Source: Tetracladium setigerum
Lineage: Eukaryota; Ascomycota; Leotiomycetes; Helotiales
Direction of reading: 5' to 3'
DNA length: 64,000 nt
Assembly (NCBI GenBank): GCA_031472005.1
Contig: PZJY01000002.1
Coordinates: forward strand, 1,674,001-1,738,000
In this document: positions 12,001 to 24,095 of the stretch, piece after piece
Position numbering within the stretch: position 1 is the first letter of the stretch
Layout: every line of letters begins with the position of its first letter
Made by a program: the position numbers and the translations under genes
The notes under the pieces: model-generated
Database searches by the model: none
What the model saw: the letters and a program-made list of their open reading frames with translations, nothing else
Told to the model about the DNA's origin: nothing

Positions 12001-14727
12001 ACCCCCTCCTCCTCCTTCTCAACTCTCATCATCCACCTAATGTATCTCTCCTCCTTCTCGTAGATATGCAGACTCCTCCTCCCCCTCCTCATCCTCGCGT
12101 AGGAGTCCACCCACGCTGTGTTGCATCACCATCCAGGGGCCCCCGACGCACATGGCAAAGAAGGCGTGGCCGCCGCCAGACAGGCGGCGGCTGTTTTGGC
12201 AATTAGGGTTAATTCAAGGTTAGAGATCAGCCCTCTCGCCTCCTTTCAACGATGCGAGATACATATCATAAGATCTCTCCCTCGTGTGTGCCTTCTTCTG
12301 GAAGGCCGGCCCCAAAGTATCGTCTATCGTATATCGTCAGATAAAAATAAAATAAAAAACCTAGTCCCATCTGCAACATTGTCTCCTGGAGGAGCGATCT
12401 GCAGCGAAACGTTCGAGGTGGGCTTGGTGGGCTTGCAAGCTTGACAACCTCCTTTTAGACTGGGCATCATTCAATTTTTTTTGGTCCAGGGACCTTGAAA
12501 CTTGCAACCATCCGGACTTGACGATAGAGTGGAGATGAATCGGGAGATCAACGCTTGTGCCAGATCTCACTTGATCTCACCTCTCACCTGCCGTGCCTAG
12601 CATCAGACACACACTTGTACCTCCTACTTGCACTCACTTTGCAATATCTGCCACCAAAACGCCGCACCCATTTTGCCTAACGATGACTATTGAAAAGGAA
12701 AGAAAAAGGAAAGAAATCTGCCAATAGTCGGGCTCCAGCCGATGCATCAAATTCAAATCTTCTTTCTAGAACAAATGCATCGACGCATACTGAGACATGC
12801 AGCCAGAAACTTCTGGTCGTCCATCCAACTCTGGAAGCGCACCGTTCGTCGGGCGTCACTTGCAACGGCCGCGGGTGGTTTGCATGAATGATTGATGAGC
12901 TAGCTGTCAGTCAGCAGCGGCGTTGACGAACGCTGGACGTGAACATGAACGTGATGGGATTATTTCGGATTCCAGCATGATTTCTGCTTGACGCCTGAAA
13001 CGCGAAACTCCTCCTCTAGCCATGAACACAACACACACCACACGAACCGACACCTTGCAAAGCCGACGGAAAAGTCGGGCAGCGGAGACGAAAACCTAGC
13101 CACACACTTGCTACCTGCCTCTCTGTCTTTTCTTTTGGATCGAACACCTTGCCCCCTAAATGGTAATGTTCCAGAAATTCTTGAAACCTTCCCCCGTCAC
13201 AACGAGGCAGATTCCTCTCCGCCGGTTGGCTGGCTCCCCAGTAATTCCGCCTTGTCAGGTTGCAACGTGGTGGTGAACACTGGACGGTCTCCATGGGTTT
13301 GACACATTTGCCAGGCACACCAAGGCTTCGTGGTGCTGGTTGAAGTTGTACCCCTTGTCGCGTTGTTCGGGTGAGAGATTGCGATGAGGATATAAATATG
13401 ATGAAACGATGTCGGCGCCCCTTCATCTGGAGTTGGAATTGGGTATGCAATCTCGCACTGACTTGTGCGATGTGTCTGAGGCAGGCTTGTTTTCTGGGAA
13501 GCGCCATGATTGGTGATAGCAGGTCGATGAAACGTGGAGAAGACATGGTCAACACCTTTTACCTTTTCTGGGCGGCACAGTTGGTGTTGATTTAGAGGTC
13601 ACGTGAGCAACATCTTCAAAATAATCAATATATCCCATACAAGTACCCCCTCACAGAGTGAACGAGACGACTCGAAAGGTCTGGACTTTGGAACCAGGAC
13701 CTGGAATGGGCGGCTGGAGTTGCTGTTCCTGCAAAAGATGTTTATCGGTAGCGAGCGATTGAACGCAACATGTTTGAAGATGGGGCCCTGTCACACTATA
13801 AGATATATTAACTCCGTGATGCTGTGCCTTGAGCTAAAACACTCAGTGCAAACTCCATCATCTAACAGAGACATAAGTGCAAGTGGAGAGCCAGAAACAA
13901 GAGTTGAAACTTGAGATACGACAAAACATCTCTACGCTGTGCTAACGTGAATATATTGAACCAGCCACTGCATTTTCTTTCCATGGCACGGTACAATCGA
14001 GGAAGTAAAAGTCCAGATATCAAGTGAGGTGGTAGTAATAATAACGTAAGGCAATTTTACTGGTCTCGGCCACTTCTCCGTAGTCCATTTGCATCGGGCG
14101 CTAGCGCAGCCATAGGCGGCTTATTAAGCGATTAGCGGTACCTCGGTACTTGTGCAGTATTTCGTACAAGCCTTCTCTAATTATGCATATTTTGTGCAGT
14201 TGGTTCCATTATTGTGAACGAAAGGTTGTGAAGATAGTCTTGGCGCCTTAATGCAACATCACCTTGGAAAGCGCGTGTTTGCGCAAACCAATAAACGCGG
14301 TCCGACATCAACAAAAGTTCTCAATCTCACCTCACCTCAACACCACAACATCTATGCGTTGGCGAACTCAGTCCTCTTAGTTCTTAGCACGCTTCTCTCT
14401 GATCGGCTGTGAGAGATTGGATGTTTAGTCCTATCTATAACTGAACGGTGGTGAATCGTCACGAAATCACCTGCATGCACCTAATAACCATGCGCCCAGG
14501 CTGGGGTAATCAACCTACAATGTCTATAGATGCAAAAGTGATAACTAGGTATCTAACTTATTTTCAGGATTCATCTGTTACTCGGACGTCATTGAATTTG
14601 GATTTGAAGTTGGAGTTGAAGTTGAAACTCTCTTCATTTCTTGAACTACCATATCATATCTCAGCAGTCAACGACATCTCACATACCTTCACCCACCACA
14701 ACGACAAAGATCTCAAGATCCTCCAAA
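9041..14727. other. 5.7 kb region without a supportable gene
   Basis: Long open stretches on the minus strand at 9083-10545 are Ser/Leu/Pro low complexity caused by purine tracts, a (GAC)n run near 9616-9641 and GGGAT-type repeats near 10183-10215. From 10.6 to 14.7 kb I see no conserved protein, tRNA or repeat array. A multi-exon gene with short exons or a long non-coding RNA cannot be excluded. Confidence 0.4.
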
Positions 14728-17700
14728 ATGGCATCTGTAAACCAGCCGATTGAAATCAACGATAGCGAAAGTGATGATGGAGAGAGACCTACGTTCTTCG
14801 ATCTAACCATGGACGACTCCCCGCCGCCACCGCTCTCAAAGACGATGGCGTCCACCTCTGGCCCTTCGAGGACGCTGTGGCCCGAGGCAGGAAGTTTGTA
14901 TGCAAAATCAAAAAGCGATTCGGGTTCACGGCCTTCTTCTTCCCGTGCTACGCCTGTGAAGCCGGGAGTGGCAGTTTCTCCCCAAGATGGTATGGCAACA
15001 AGCCAGATTCAGTCCTCCCCAGCCTCGCCGAATTTAGTCAAGGCCACAAAACTGTCTTTAAGAGGAGTATCGCCATCTACTCTTCATTCTCGGGCGCCAA
15101 ATTCTTTTAGGGCTGGGATAGAGACGGTTCGGAGATCAGGCTCGGCCAGAAGTACATCTCCAAGCAGAGCGGTCGAGGGCGTCCAGAGCATACAGCCGTC
15201 AGAGATAGGAGGACCAAATGTAATTCCACTGAAGTACGAAGAGGCTGATTCTCGAAACCCAGCTGTCGGCTCACTTTCAAACTCTCAATCAGTGGGACTT
15301 GGTACAAATGCAGCAGGACCATCAACAGACCAAACTCGAGAGAAACAGGATTCTTCCAGATCACAGGGGTTATCTGTGTCAGCGCCTCTAAATCCTTTGG
15401 GTCAGAATGATGACGACCCAAATCATTCAAATCATGACTCTGAAAATGATCATGCATCTGCAAGTTCTGTGCCTGGCTCACCAATGAAAACTCGAAGTCT
15501 TCGGAACAAATCAGCTAAGCCATCAGCTAAGGCCCCGATTTTAAATCCACGGGTTACCCAGAAGCCGCAGCAGAGGCATGTAAGCGAGACTCGACAAATT
15601 TCACAAGAGCCCACAGCAGTCGAGAACATAACGGCAAGCCTTCGACCGTTCTATGATACTCTCAAAGATGAAGTTGCTTTAGAGGCTAGACTCTTGCTAG
15701 CTGAAGCGAAACAAATCACTGCGAGAAATGCTACGACCAAATTCGTTGACAAAAAATCGCCTTGGAGTTCCGTTGGAGAATTCAAAACAGGATTTGTTCC
15801 CGTGGGTACTGTCAAAATCAAAATCGAGCCTCTGGTAGGTAAAGCTCGGATATGCAAAAGAAGTCGTGCTAATCAATTCTCAAAGCCTATTTCTAAATCC
15901 GGTACCAAGTCCAAGTCAGCTGCACCGATAACACTCCTCGGAAAGCCCATCAAAGACTCGCAGCCAAGAGTTCCAAATTATACGGCAATCACCTCGACCA
16001 AGCGAAATTTCCTGACCCCAGACGACCCAGTATTGCGGTTCGTACCCTATTTCAACCAGACAGTGAAGATGACTGGAGGTCAGAAGGGACTTTTAAAGAG
16101 CTGGAAGAGGCCTTTCTTGACGCAGGTCTTTCAAAAAGAGATGCCGAGCTTGCAAACCAGATTAGTGGCTATCTGGATTCCTGGCTGGCCGAACTCGGTC
16201 ATCTCAACCTCACCGAACAAATACTGCAGCGTTTCTTGCTCGAGCAGGGTCGTATTAAGAAGAACCCTAAAGTTTCGCGACTAATTCTGAAGTCTTTGGG
16301 AGGCCCGTTACCCAGCAATCTATCGAAGACAGCAGACAACTTCGAGACGGCGTTTTGCAGAGTGTTCGACTTAGAACTTGTCGATGTTCTCCTGCCCGAG
16401 TCTCATCTGAAGGAGCTCGCAAAAAAACTGAAACCACCCGCCGAGCCAGCCCCATCAGGCCAAAGGCTATTTACCAATTTTGCTGACTTTCTTTGCTTGG
16501 TTTGTGGTATTGCCTATTGCCAGGTACATGGAGACTACAATCATAATTCGGTCTACCGCCTGGAAGAATCAGGGTCGAAAGATGAAGAAAACGCCATGGA
16601 GGAAGAGTACGACTATCTGCCTTTGGGCACAACTTATCCTGATTTGGTTCGAAAGCATGTGATGCGTACTTCAAAGACGGAGTTGGACAATGAAATCGGG
16701 AACAGCCCGAAGCCAGTCCCTTGCTCGAAAACCTGTTTTCTCACAGGTATTGATGATATCTATGACCCATGGTCAAGAGAAATGAGCAACGCCTTGAAAG
16801 AGTTCCTCGTTATTTACGTTGACCCCATGGCACAATCGTGCAATATATCTTGCGCCTTAGACAAGCCTTGCTGGCAAGTTCATCGCGAAATTAGGAAGAG
16901 CAAGAGAAAGACTATTGATCATGACGAGGAAGCTGTGCCGAAACGAGCGGGCCTTTCGGATCGTCCACAATGGTACAACAATGAGAAGAAAACGCTTCAC
17001 AGCCAATGGGAAGATATGACGAAAGCTCACATCCATGAAGAAAGAACGCAACTAAATCCGGTAAGTGGCTTCATCTCCATAGTCTGCTATTTACTCATCG
17101 TGCTATCAGTGCGCACACGAAGGTCCTTGCACGAAGAATGTTTGCTCCTGCTTCGCTGACAATCTTCTGTGTGAGCGAATGTGTGGCTGCTCCGATAATT
17201 GCGGTCGTCGTTTTACCGGCTGCAACTGTCTGGCCGTTGATGGTGTATGCTGTGTGGTGGATACTTGTATCTGTCTACAGATGAACAGAGAGTGCGGTCC
17301 CGAGTGCGTCTCGTGCCGGGCACTCGAACGAATAGACCCTGCCAACAAGTACAACGACGACCTCTTTCAAATAGGCTGCCAAAATATCGTTGTTCAGCGG
17401 GATGTGCCTAAACGGCTCGTCATCGGAGAGAGTCTACTAGAGGGTGTGGGATTTGGTGCTTATATGGCAGAACCAGCAAAAAAGGGTGATTACTTGGGCG
17501 ACTACGTTGGCGAAGTGAGTTCCTTTTTGTCCCCTATTTATCTTCTGAAAAGTATCTAACAGATCAGGTCATCACTTTCAAGGAATCTGAACGCAGAGCG
17601 ATCACCTACGAACGCAAAGACTCATCCTTCCTCTTCGACCTCAACAGCGACTGGACCATCGACGCCGCCCGTCAAGGCAACAAAACGCGCTACATCAACC

Positions 17701-18218
17701 ACGCCAGCCGAGAACAACAAGGGCTAAACTGCAGCGCCAAAGTCGTCTTCGTCAACGGCGAGCACCGGATCAAATTCGTCGCTCTGAGAAACATCAAGGC
17801 CGGAGAGGAGTTGCTCTTCGACTACGGAAAGAAATTCGCAAACGAGCATTTTGATAAGAAGCTCGGCACGGTGAAGGCGAAGAAGGGCGTGCTTACAGGC
17901 AATGACCTGGACGATTTAGATGGGCTGGGTGAGGGGATGAGGAGCGGAAGGAGGAAAATGGCGGCTATGAGGGGTGGAAGGGGTGGTGGCGGTGGTGGGA
18001 AGGGAAGAGGAGGGAAGTCGAGGAAGACGGCGTTGCCGAAGAGGGCCGATGTCATACGGCAGGAGAGTATGAGGAATTCGCCGAATATAGCTTCTGCTGA
18101 GCCTTCGAGTGCTGAGGAGGAGGTGGGGGAGGAAGAGGAAGAAGAAGAGCACGATGAGGGTGTTGAGAGGGGAAGATCGAGGAGGAAGATTAGACAGCCT
18201 GCGAGGTATACACGATAG
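14728..18218 (+). CDS. KMT6: Histone H3K27 methyltransferase, EZH2/KMT6 type (PRC2 catalytic subunit)
   Basis: Enhancer-of-zeste methyltransferase of Polycomb repressive complex 2. Exons are 14728-17060, 17110-17514 and 17568-18218, with introns of 49 and 53 nt. The N-terminal ~430 residues are Ser-rich and disordered; a conserved region (TPDDPVLRFVPYF, later LEQGRIKKNPKVSRLILKSL) follows. The pre-SET CXC domain reads CGCSDNCGRRFTGCNC...CCVVDTCICLQMNRECGPEC. The SET domain reads GVGFGAYMAEPAKKGDYLGD, then RYINHAS, NCSAKVVFVNGEHRIKF and GEELLFDYG, so the active-site NH and Tyr motifs are kept. The C-terminus is Gly/Lys/Glu-rich and ends RKIRQPARYTR. At 16051-16056 the frame must shift by one base (F-N-Q reads on as E-P-D-S-E-D-D-W), probably a missing G. 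Confidence 0.92.
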
Positions 18219-18539
18219 ATAGTGTGCGTTATTTAAATACTAATTAGAAATGAATTTTTGAAGTGGTGGGTAGTCTTGCCTATCTGCCTACACAAGTAAT
18301 TGATTCAACAAGTGTTGGATCTCACCATAAATCGATATCTAGCAATACACGCAGGACGGAAGAATAAAGTAAAGATGTCACGCATAAATTTACATCAAGC
18401 TGATAATATACAGTTCTTATATCAAGAAGGTGGAGGAGAGGAGAAGCAAAGTTCGACGCACAAGAGTCAATAATGTACAGTATAGTCCATATACCAAGAA
18501 AGTTCTTGGTAGAGAACAAGCAACGCAGAAGCTGTAGTG
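18219..18539. other. Convergent 3' gap
   Basis: AT-rich spacer between the 3' ends of the EZH2-type gene and the T5orf172 gene; nothing else seen. Confidence 0.5.
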
Positions 18540-20528
18540 CTACTGAATTGAGCTCCCTAGTTCACCAACTGGAGTAGATTTTGGAAGCGTTTTGATTCCT
18601 TCATCAATCCAGCGATTCCAGCGATCGTTTCGCTTTTCATGATCGCCTGCTTCCTCATCTTTACCCGGCAACACCATATTCCCACGCCGTAACATACCTC
18701 TCCAGTGATCTGTGAGGTCCCCGCCGTCATCGTAAGGATCGGCTTGAATAAATCTCCGCCAGCGCTGGACCGTTTGAAGGGCCACCTTCTCCGAGACAGC
18801 GAACCACTCTTTGTGATCAGTAGTCTTTGCAGTCTTACATTTCGTGCATTTAAACACGTGCTTGAAGTTTGCAAGCTCGCTGTGGGCAAGTTCCTCCACC
18901 TTGTAGTACAATCGATGGGGAAAGTCCTCGTGATCACCGACTCTTTCCAGATCAAATATGCCACACCTTCTTTTTATCTCAGTGACTCGGGCTTTGACAT
19001 CCAGGGCCATGCCAATTTTTACACAAGGTCGCTCCCCGGGGTGCTTCTCCTCGAAAAATTTAGGAGCCTTAAGAACATAGACATATCCTTCCTTCGTGGC
19101 TGACTTCTTGATGGCATCTCGAATATAGCCGTCGACGATCACTGGGAGGGAAGCACCAGGATTTGGACCAGACGCATTGTTAAGACCTGGCAGTGGTAGT
19201 GGTAGTGGTATTTCGTGCTGGGTTGTGGTGTCATAAAGAGGCGGGGCTTTGTCGATAACAAAATCGGAGACTTGCTCTAGAAATGTATCATCTTTCGAGT
19301 TCTTCGGCATTTTGGTGGGCTGAAACCCTTTCCTACCGTTAGACGGATCGAAGCTTTCAAAGAAGTCGTGTTGATACCAGTCGCTGTATTTGAATTCACT
19401 GCAGTATATGAATTCTTTTTTGGATCCATCCAGTGGTAGATTTGTTGATACGGGTTCAGGTGCCGCCGTGCGAGAGATAGTTTCATCTGGTGAAGGGGTG
19501 GCCGCCATAGATATTCCTGCCTGGCGATTCGAATCAGGTGGCCCTACAGTCACATATCGCGTTGGCGTTTCGTTGTTGGCTGGCCGCAGTTGAAACGGAA
19601 TGTTGTGGATTGGAAGGCTGAAGTTGAAGGCGGCACTAGGAGATATTCCGGAAGAAGTTGGGAATATTTGACTTGGTGTACTCTCTCTCGTGGCGACAGG
19701 CACATTGTCAGCATTTAAAAACTGAGCAAAGATATTCTGGTTTGAACGAAAGGAGGTTCCCCTGGGAGATATTCCGGAAGGGGTTGGGAATATTTGGCTT
19801 GGTGTGCTCTCTCTCGTGGCAATCGACTCGTTACCAACACCTGGAAACTGAGCAAAGATATTCTCGTTTGACCAAAAGGGGTTGCTTTGGCTTCTGAGCC
19901 GTTGGGAAGGTGTATTGAGACGATGTTCCCCAAACAAGAACATGCCAGATTGGGAAGAGAGTCGTCGCATTTGGGCATCAGAAACATGTACCACTCTTCG
20001 TGTGCTTGTTGGAGTTATAGATATCTCTATTTCGGGTGATTCGATTGAATTCGTGCTTCTCACCGTAGACTGTGGGGTGAGGGTTGTCTCCGAGAAAGCC
20101 GAAGGTGACTGTACAGCAGTGTCGGAAGGAGATTCGACCAAGGACAGCTGGAAGGCATAACGAATTGCTTCAAGGAGCTTCATTTTCGCCGCAGTACTCT
20201 CTTCATTCCAGTAGTCCTTCAACAAGGCGTAATAATTTTTGTCGAATTTGCCTTTTATCCCGTGTGTTGCACAAAACAGAATTCTGATAACGATCAAGTA
20301 GTCTTCAGCAGCCATTGACGAAGATTGTTGCAGGATTCGCATCGCTCGTTTGAAAATATATGGCCTGGCTGGAGTTTCACAGCTCTCTCCGCAGCGTCCG
20401 GAGGGGTAAGATGCAAGACAACGAAAGCGAATCTTAACGTCATTGTTCAAAAGTTGATTCGTGATTGCGGTCAAGTCAGAAATGCAACGGGAGGGGGTGG
20501 TTGATGGGGATGAGGCTGCACTAGACAT
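18540..20528 (-). CDS. Fungal T5orf172 (GIY-YIG-like) domain protein, copy 1
   Basis: About 662 residues from ATG 20528 (MSSAAS); the frame is open further upstream but only from a non-ATG codon. Residues ~480-600 carry the T5orf172 domain: GYVYVLKAP, CVKIGMALDVKARVTEIKRR, and the closing CTKCKTAKTTDHKEWFAVS with a Cys pair and His-Glu-Trp-Phe. This family is related to GIY-YIG nucleases; fungal members have no assigned function. The N-terminus has a Cys-rich segment (RFRCLASYPSGRCGESC). The middle is Ser/Pro/Thr-rich with two copies of a repeat of about 45 residues (NIFAQF...ATRESTPSQIFPT.SGISP). A paralog of the domain sits at 58986-60674. Confidence 0.8.
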   Translation of the reverse strand: MSSAASSPSTTPSRCISDLTAITNQLLNNDVKIRFRCLASYPSGRCGESCETPARPYIFKRAMRILQQSSSMAAEDYLIVIRILFCATHGIKGKFDKNYYALLKDYWNEESTAAKMKLLEAIRYAFQLSLVESPSDTAVQSPSAFSETTLTPQSTVRSTNSIESPEIEISITPTSTRRVVHVSDAQMRRLSSQSGMFLFGEHRLNTPSQRLRSQSNPFWSNENIFAQFPGVGNESIATRESTPSQIFPTPSGISPRGTSFRSNQNIFAQFLNADNVPVATRESTPSQIFPTSSGISPSAAFNFSLPIHNIPFQLRPANNETPTRYVTVGPPDSNRQAGISMAATPSPDETISRTAAPEPVSTNLPLDGSKKEFIYCSEFKYSDWYQHDFFESFDPSNGRKGFQPTKMPKNSKDDTFLEQVSDFVIDKAPPLYDTTTQHEIPLPLPLPGLNNASGPNPGASLPVIVDGYIRDAIKKSATKEGYVYVLKAPKFFEEKHPGERPCVKIGMALDVKARVTEIKRRCGIFDLERVGDHEDFPHRLYYKVEELAHSELANFKHVFKCTKCKTAKTTDHKEWFAVSEKVALQTVQRWRRFIQADPYDDGGDLTDHWRGMLRRGNMVLPGKDEEAGDHEKRNDRWNRWIDEGIKTLPKSTPVGELGSSIQ
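19655..19860 (-). repeat. Intragenic tandem duplication in T5orf172 copy 1
   Basis: Two in-frame copies of a roughly 130-bp unit, each coding for NIFAQF...ATRESTPSQIFPT(P/S)SGISP; for example, the words ggaagaagttgggaatattt and ggaaggggttgggaatattt recur in register. They lengthen the disordered linker without breaking the frame. Confidence 0.6.
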
Positions 20529-21317
20529 GTTGCTGGTCAGGAAGCGGCTGAATGAAGTAAGAGAAGTTACATACTGCAAATAGTTGGCAACGATTTCCTG
20601 TCATATTCTTATAGCTATACAAGAGTTTTCTCGGATCAATGGCAACTTTCTGTAAGGAATAGGAGTGGAAGGTGATGCACACATGTACGGTACGTACCGG
20701 GGCACTGGTCCAAAAGGTCGCCGACGCATGCACGCCTCTGACATGCAGAACTGTTGGTATGCAGCGCGGCCAATCAAACTAATTATACAATGCGCTCGCA
20801 GCCTCGCACTCATTGTGGTGTTTCGATAGTCCCTCCCTATTCATTTCTTGGTGTTCATTTATACAACTTTTTCCCGAAGACAGGAGATCTGCCTTGCCAT
20901 TCACGCCGTCCGCTTGATGAGGTGAAGAAAGGAGGATGACTATATATGCGCCAAGCGCCTTATCAGTTTATTTCCGACATACTCCAAGAGATTGATGAAA
21001 CAATGAAAGACCTAGTCATGTAAATAAAACATGTGCAGAGCAGGAAGGAAGTGAAAAGGGGTGTAGTAGAATGAAGAAAAGATTGATTTATGATAACATG
21101 GCATTCAAAACCCGAAAAATATACACAAAGAAGTATACTTCGTACAACTGAGATTCCAAAACGCCATTCCATCCCCTAGTCTAAAGCCTTGATGTTGTAC
21201 AGTGCAATAAAATATACACACATATCCTCGTAGTATCTAGAAGGAGGTTGTGTAATACCTCTCCTAGCCGAAAATCTTACCATACTATCTAAGTAAGTAA
21301 TTTTCCAACAACTCATC
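20529..21317. other. Intergenic region
   Basis: Upstream region of T5orf172 copy 1 and downstream region of the next minus-strand gene. No further gene supported. Confidence 0.45.
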
Positions 21318-22225
21318 TTACTTCAAAATCTCGGCCACCCCTTCCCAAAACAATACCCTCGCATAAACAACATGGAACCAGCTCAGTGTCTTAGAAAACT
21401 TTGCATTCTCGACGGTGGGGTTAAGAGCAATCGAGGAGTAGACAACACTCACGCCGTCATTGTCGATTGGCTGGCGGATGACTTCGAAGCGATGACATCC
21501 GGAAAAGGTGCCACGGCTGTCGCCAAATGCAAAGTCGACGTAACTTCCTGCCTCTTCTTGAGAACTGGCGGTGGCTGGAGTGGGTTTGAGATCCATGTCT
21601 AAAGTCATGAAATTTCCACCAGCGAAGCGAGAGTATTGAGGGGAAGTTTAGTCCGGGATATTTCCAATGGGAAGGACGATAGTTCTTTCCCGGTTGTTGG
21701 AATGCCTGTATGATACCACGTTGTTAGCTCGGTTCTTACATCCTGGAAATTTATCTCATTTATTTGCCTATTCCAAAATGATCAGGGGGAATAAAAAGCA
21801 AACATACCAGGAAACCCACTTCCATTCGGTCCCGCTACTGCAACCCCTAACACCCTCATCCCAAAAGTCAACACACACTTCTCTACCCAAAACGACCAGC
21901 CATTCCAAAAGCCGCTCGAAAATCGAGCCAAGATCTCCTCATCACTCAATTCCCCGATTTCCTTCTTCGTCAGTAATATCGTGCGTGTATCACCGATGGC
22001 GTTGTTGTAGAAACCCCGCGGATTGACGAATTGTCGCAGGGTGCGGGAATGCAGGAAGGAAGAGGGAACGCCGGTTACTTCGTGGATCTTATAGGTAGTA
22101 CGTGAGAGGGGTGTAAAGGGAGAAGAGGGATGGGTTTTGAGAAGATAGCTTATGGGGATGGTGGCGGCTAGAGAGAGAAGGAGGATCGTTGCTGAGGGGC
22201 GAGTGGTGGGGAGGAGGTTTGCCAT
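21318..22225 (-). CDS. Hypothetical membrane-anchored fungal protein
   Basis: Unrecognised. Segment one starts at ATG 22225 (MANLLPTTRPSATILLLSLA), has one N-terminal transmembrane helix, then VTGVPSSFLHSRTLRQF, FWNGWSFWVEK and a Gly-rich AVAGPNGSGFPG ending at a GTATGT donor near 21813. The last segment (to 21318) reads SYVDFAFGDSRGTFSGCHRF and ends WFHVVYARVLFWEGVAEILK, a coherent beta-rich domain. The acceptor near 21705 does not keep a single open frame into the last segment, so there is another intron or a one-base error at 21620-21700. The join is unresolved, but the two ends clearly belong together. Confidence 0.55.
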
Positions 22226-23252
22226 TTTTGGTGGGGGTTTCTTTTCAATCTAGAAAATAGTTTGTGATCTGGACTTGATTTGTAGTGATTGTGATTTGAG
22301 TGTCTTCGGAAGGGGTATTTGTAAGTTATGTACTTGATAGTAATGCTCGGAGTGACTTTGGATCCTGACGTTGCGGATTGGATGTGTGAGTAAGAAAGGG
22401 GTGTTTTCGCCGCATTTACCCGAGTACAGTACGTCCGTAACAATTATAACCACAACTTTCTGGTCAGATGAGCTGGGAGAAATGATTTCTGGGAATAAAG
22501 AGATACCGAGGAAGAATACTTTGCATATTTATTTTGAAAGGGACTCATAATGGGATTTTTATTTGAAGTTGCCATTGTCTCTTGACTCTCTCGTTTATGC
22601 GCGTGATTTTACGACATCGAAGTTTAAAAGCAAAGACAGAGAATATAACATGTACAAGAACAACGGCAGATTAGAAGCTACAGAGGATCTGTATATGAGA
22701 GTTTCTTATCTCAAGACTTTCATAGTCCGCATGAAGAATGACCTGCAAACATCATATGTAATGAAGTTCAAAGAAGAGCTGTATTGCCAAGCTAAGCGAT
22801 TCAATTATGCACTCAAAGCAAAACGAAAAATCCAGGAATAAAATCTACACCGAGATATCAACAGCTCTCACACTTACAAATTTAGCAATTTGAGATTCTT
22901 GAACTGTCTCCAACCCCATCTCGAGGCTTGTCTTCTCTACCATTAAATCAACTCTTTATTGAGCGACCTGGGATCTTCACCAATCGAGGGTGTTCAAACA
23001 ACGGATTCTCATCATCTCGCAGCTCGTGCGATACATGATCTAAAAAGACAAAATCTCTGGAAAATAAGATCATATCTCATCGTACTTAGAATATTTTACT
23101 CGTCCTTTTCGACCAGCTATTAAAAGCCCAAATATCCTGACCATGTATCTTTAATACATCTGGTCAGTATCATCTATCCTCCCATGTATCATCTTTCACG
23201 CTAAAATCGCTCCATAAACGTACTAATTCATCAATCCACCATTCTAATTGCT
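22226..23252. other. Intergenic region with an unsupported 92-codon frame
   Basis: A plus-strand frame at 22563-22841 is Lys-rich with no recognised motif or splice context. It may be chance or a decayed gene. Nothing else is seen here. Confidence 0.4.
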
Positions 23253-24095
23253 TCACTTGACATGAAGCTTGTAGACAAAATCCTGCCAAGTCAAAGTCAA
23301 AACCTCCCTATCAAGCGACCGCACCACTTGCTCAGCCCTATCAAATCCCCATCTAAAATCCACCGCAACAATCCAAAGAATGAGACAGCACACAATATTC
23401 CTCTTCAATTCCTGCTTTGTCTCCAATATGCTACCTCCCATCACGGTGAAGCCAAATCTGTCGGAAACGTAGCCACGCCTATTGGGGAGTGGATGGTGTC
23501 CGGTATGCACGTGGTATAAACGATCCCACTTCATTCTGTCGATATGGCTGATACAGCCTGAGCGATATCGTGCTTTTATGATGAAGTTTATCTGCTCCCA
23601 AGGGTATCCATCTTCAATGAGTCGCATGTAGATGACCTCAATTTCCTCATTTGTGAACTCCTCCAGTGGTCCATCAACCTCCGCAAACACGGAATTACTT
23701 TGGCTTTGCAAGACCTCCAAGACCCGCGAGTCGTCCGCCGTATACTTGAAATTTTCGGCCAGTATTTCGCCGTCGACTACCTCAATCGAGAAGCAGCGAG
23801 GAGATGCGGAAAGCGCATTCCGTCGAAGTTGTTGCTCGGCTGGGAGGAAGGATTCAAACAGAAAAGTGAGGGCTCGGTGCATGAAGCCTTGGTATTGACT
23901 TCGTTTTTCTCGCTGAATGGCATCAATGATGAGGTTTCTGGCGTATCTTGCTTCAATTTTGGAGCCTTTGGCTGTTTCTATGACTTCCTGGCGAAGGTAT
24001 TCGATGCAGGCTGGTGTGTCGGGGCGCATGATGTTGGAAATAGTCTTGTCGTCTGCCGCGACGGGGTTTTGAAAGGGGTGCAAATCAGGATGCAT
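23253..24095 (-). CDS. Unnamed family member 1 (PW / VDFRWGF family)
   Basis: 280-residue single-exon protein of unknown function. Its C-terminal half contains EEIEVIYMRLIEDGYPWEQI, a conserved KW..LY, and CLILWIVAVDFRWGFDRAEQ. The same spacing of PW, Trp and (V/A)D(F/T)RWGF recurs in the genes at 25804-27352 and 38163-38943, so this is a local paralog family. It ends soon after the RWGF motif (LTWQDFVYKLHVK), whereas the 498-residue paralog continues about 250 residues, so it is either a short form or truncated. No domain name is recognised. Confidence 0.65.
   Translation of the reverse strand: MHPDLHPFQNPVAADDKTISNIMRPDTPACIEYLRQEVIETAKGSKIEARYARNLIIDAIQREKRSQYQGFMHRALTFLFESFLPAEQQLRRNALSASPRCFSIEVVDGEILAENFKYTADDSRVLEVLQSQSNSVFAEVDGPLEEFTNEEIEVIYMRLIEDGYPWEQINFIIKARYRSGCISHIDRMKWDRLYHVHTGHHPLPNRRGYVSDRFGFTVMGGSILETKQELKRNIVCCLILWIVAVDFRWGFDRAEQVVRSLDREVLTLTWQDFVYKLHVK

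Noticed and set aside
13016..13555. 179-codon minus-strand frame
   Set aside because: No recognisable motif and no splice or promoter context; length is possible by chance in this region.
22563..22841. 92-codon Lys/Tyr-rich plus-strand frame
   Set aside because: No motif, no paralog in the window and no support for a start context; kept only as a note in the intergenic entry.
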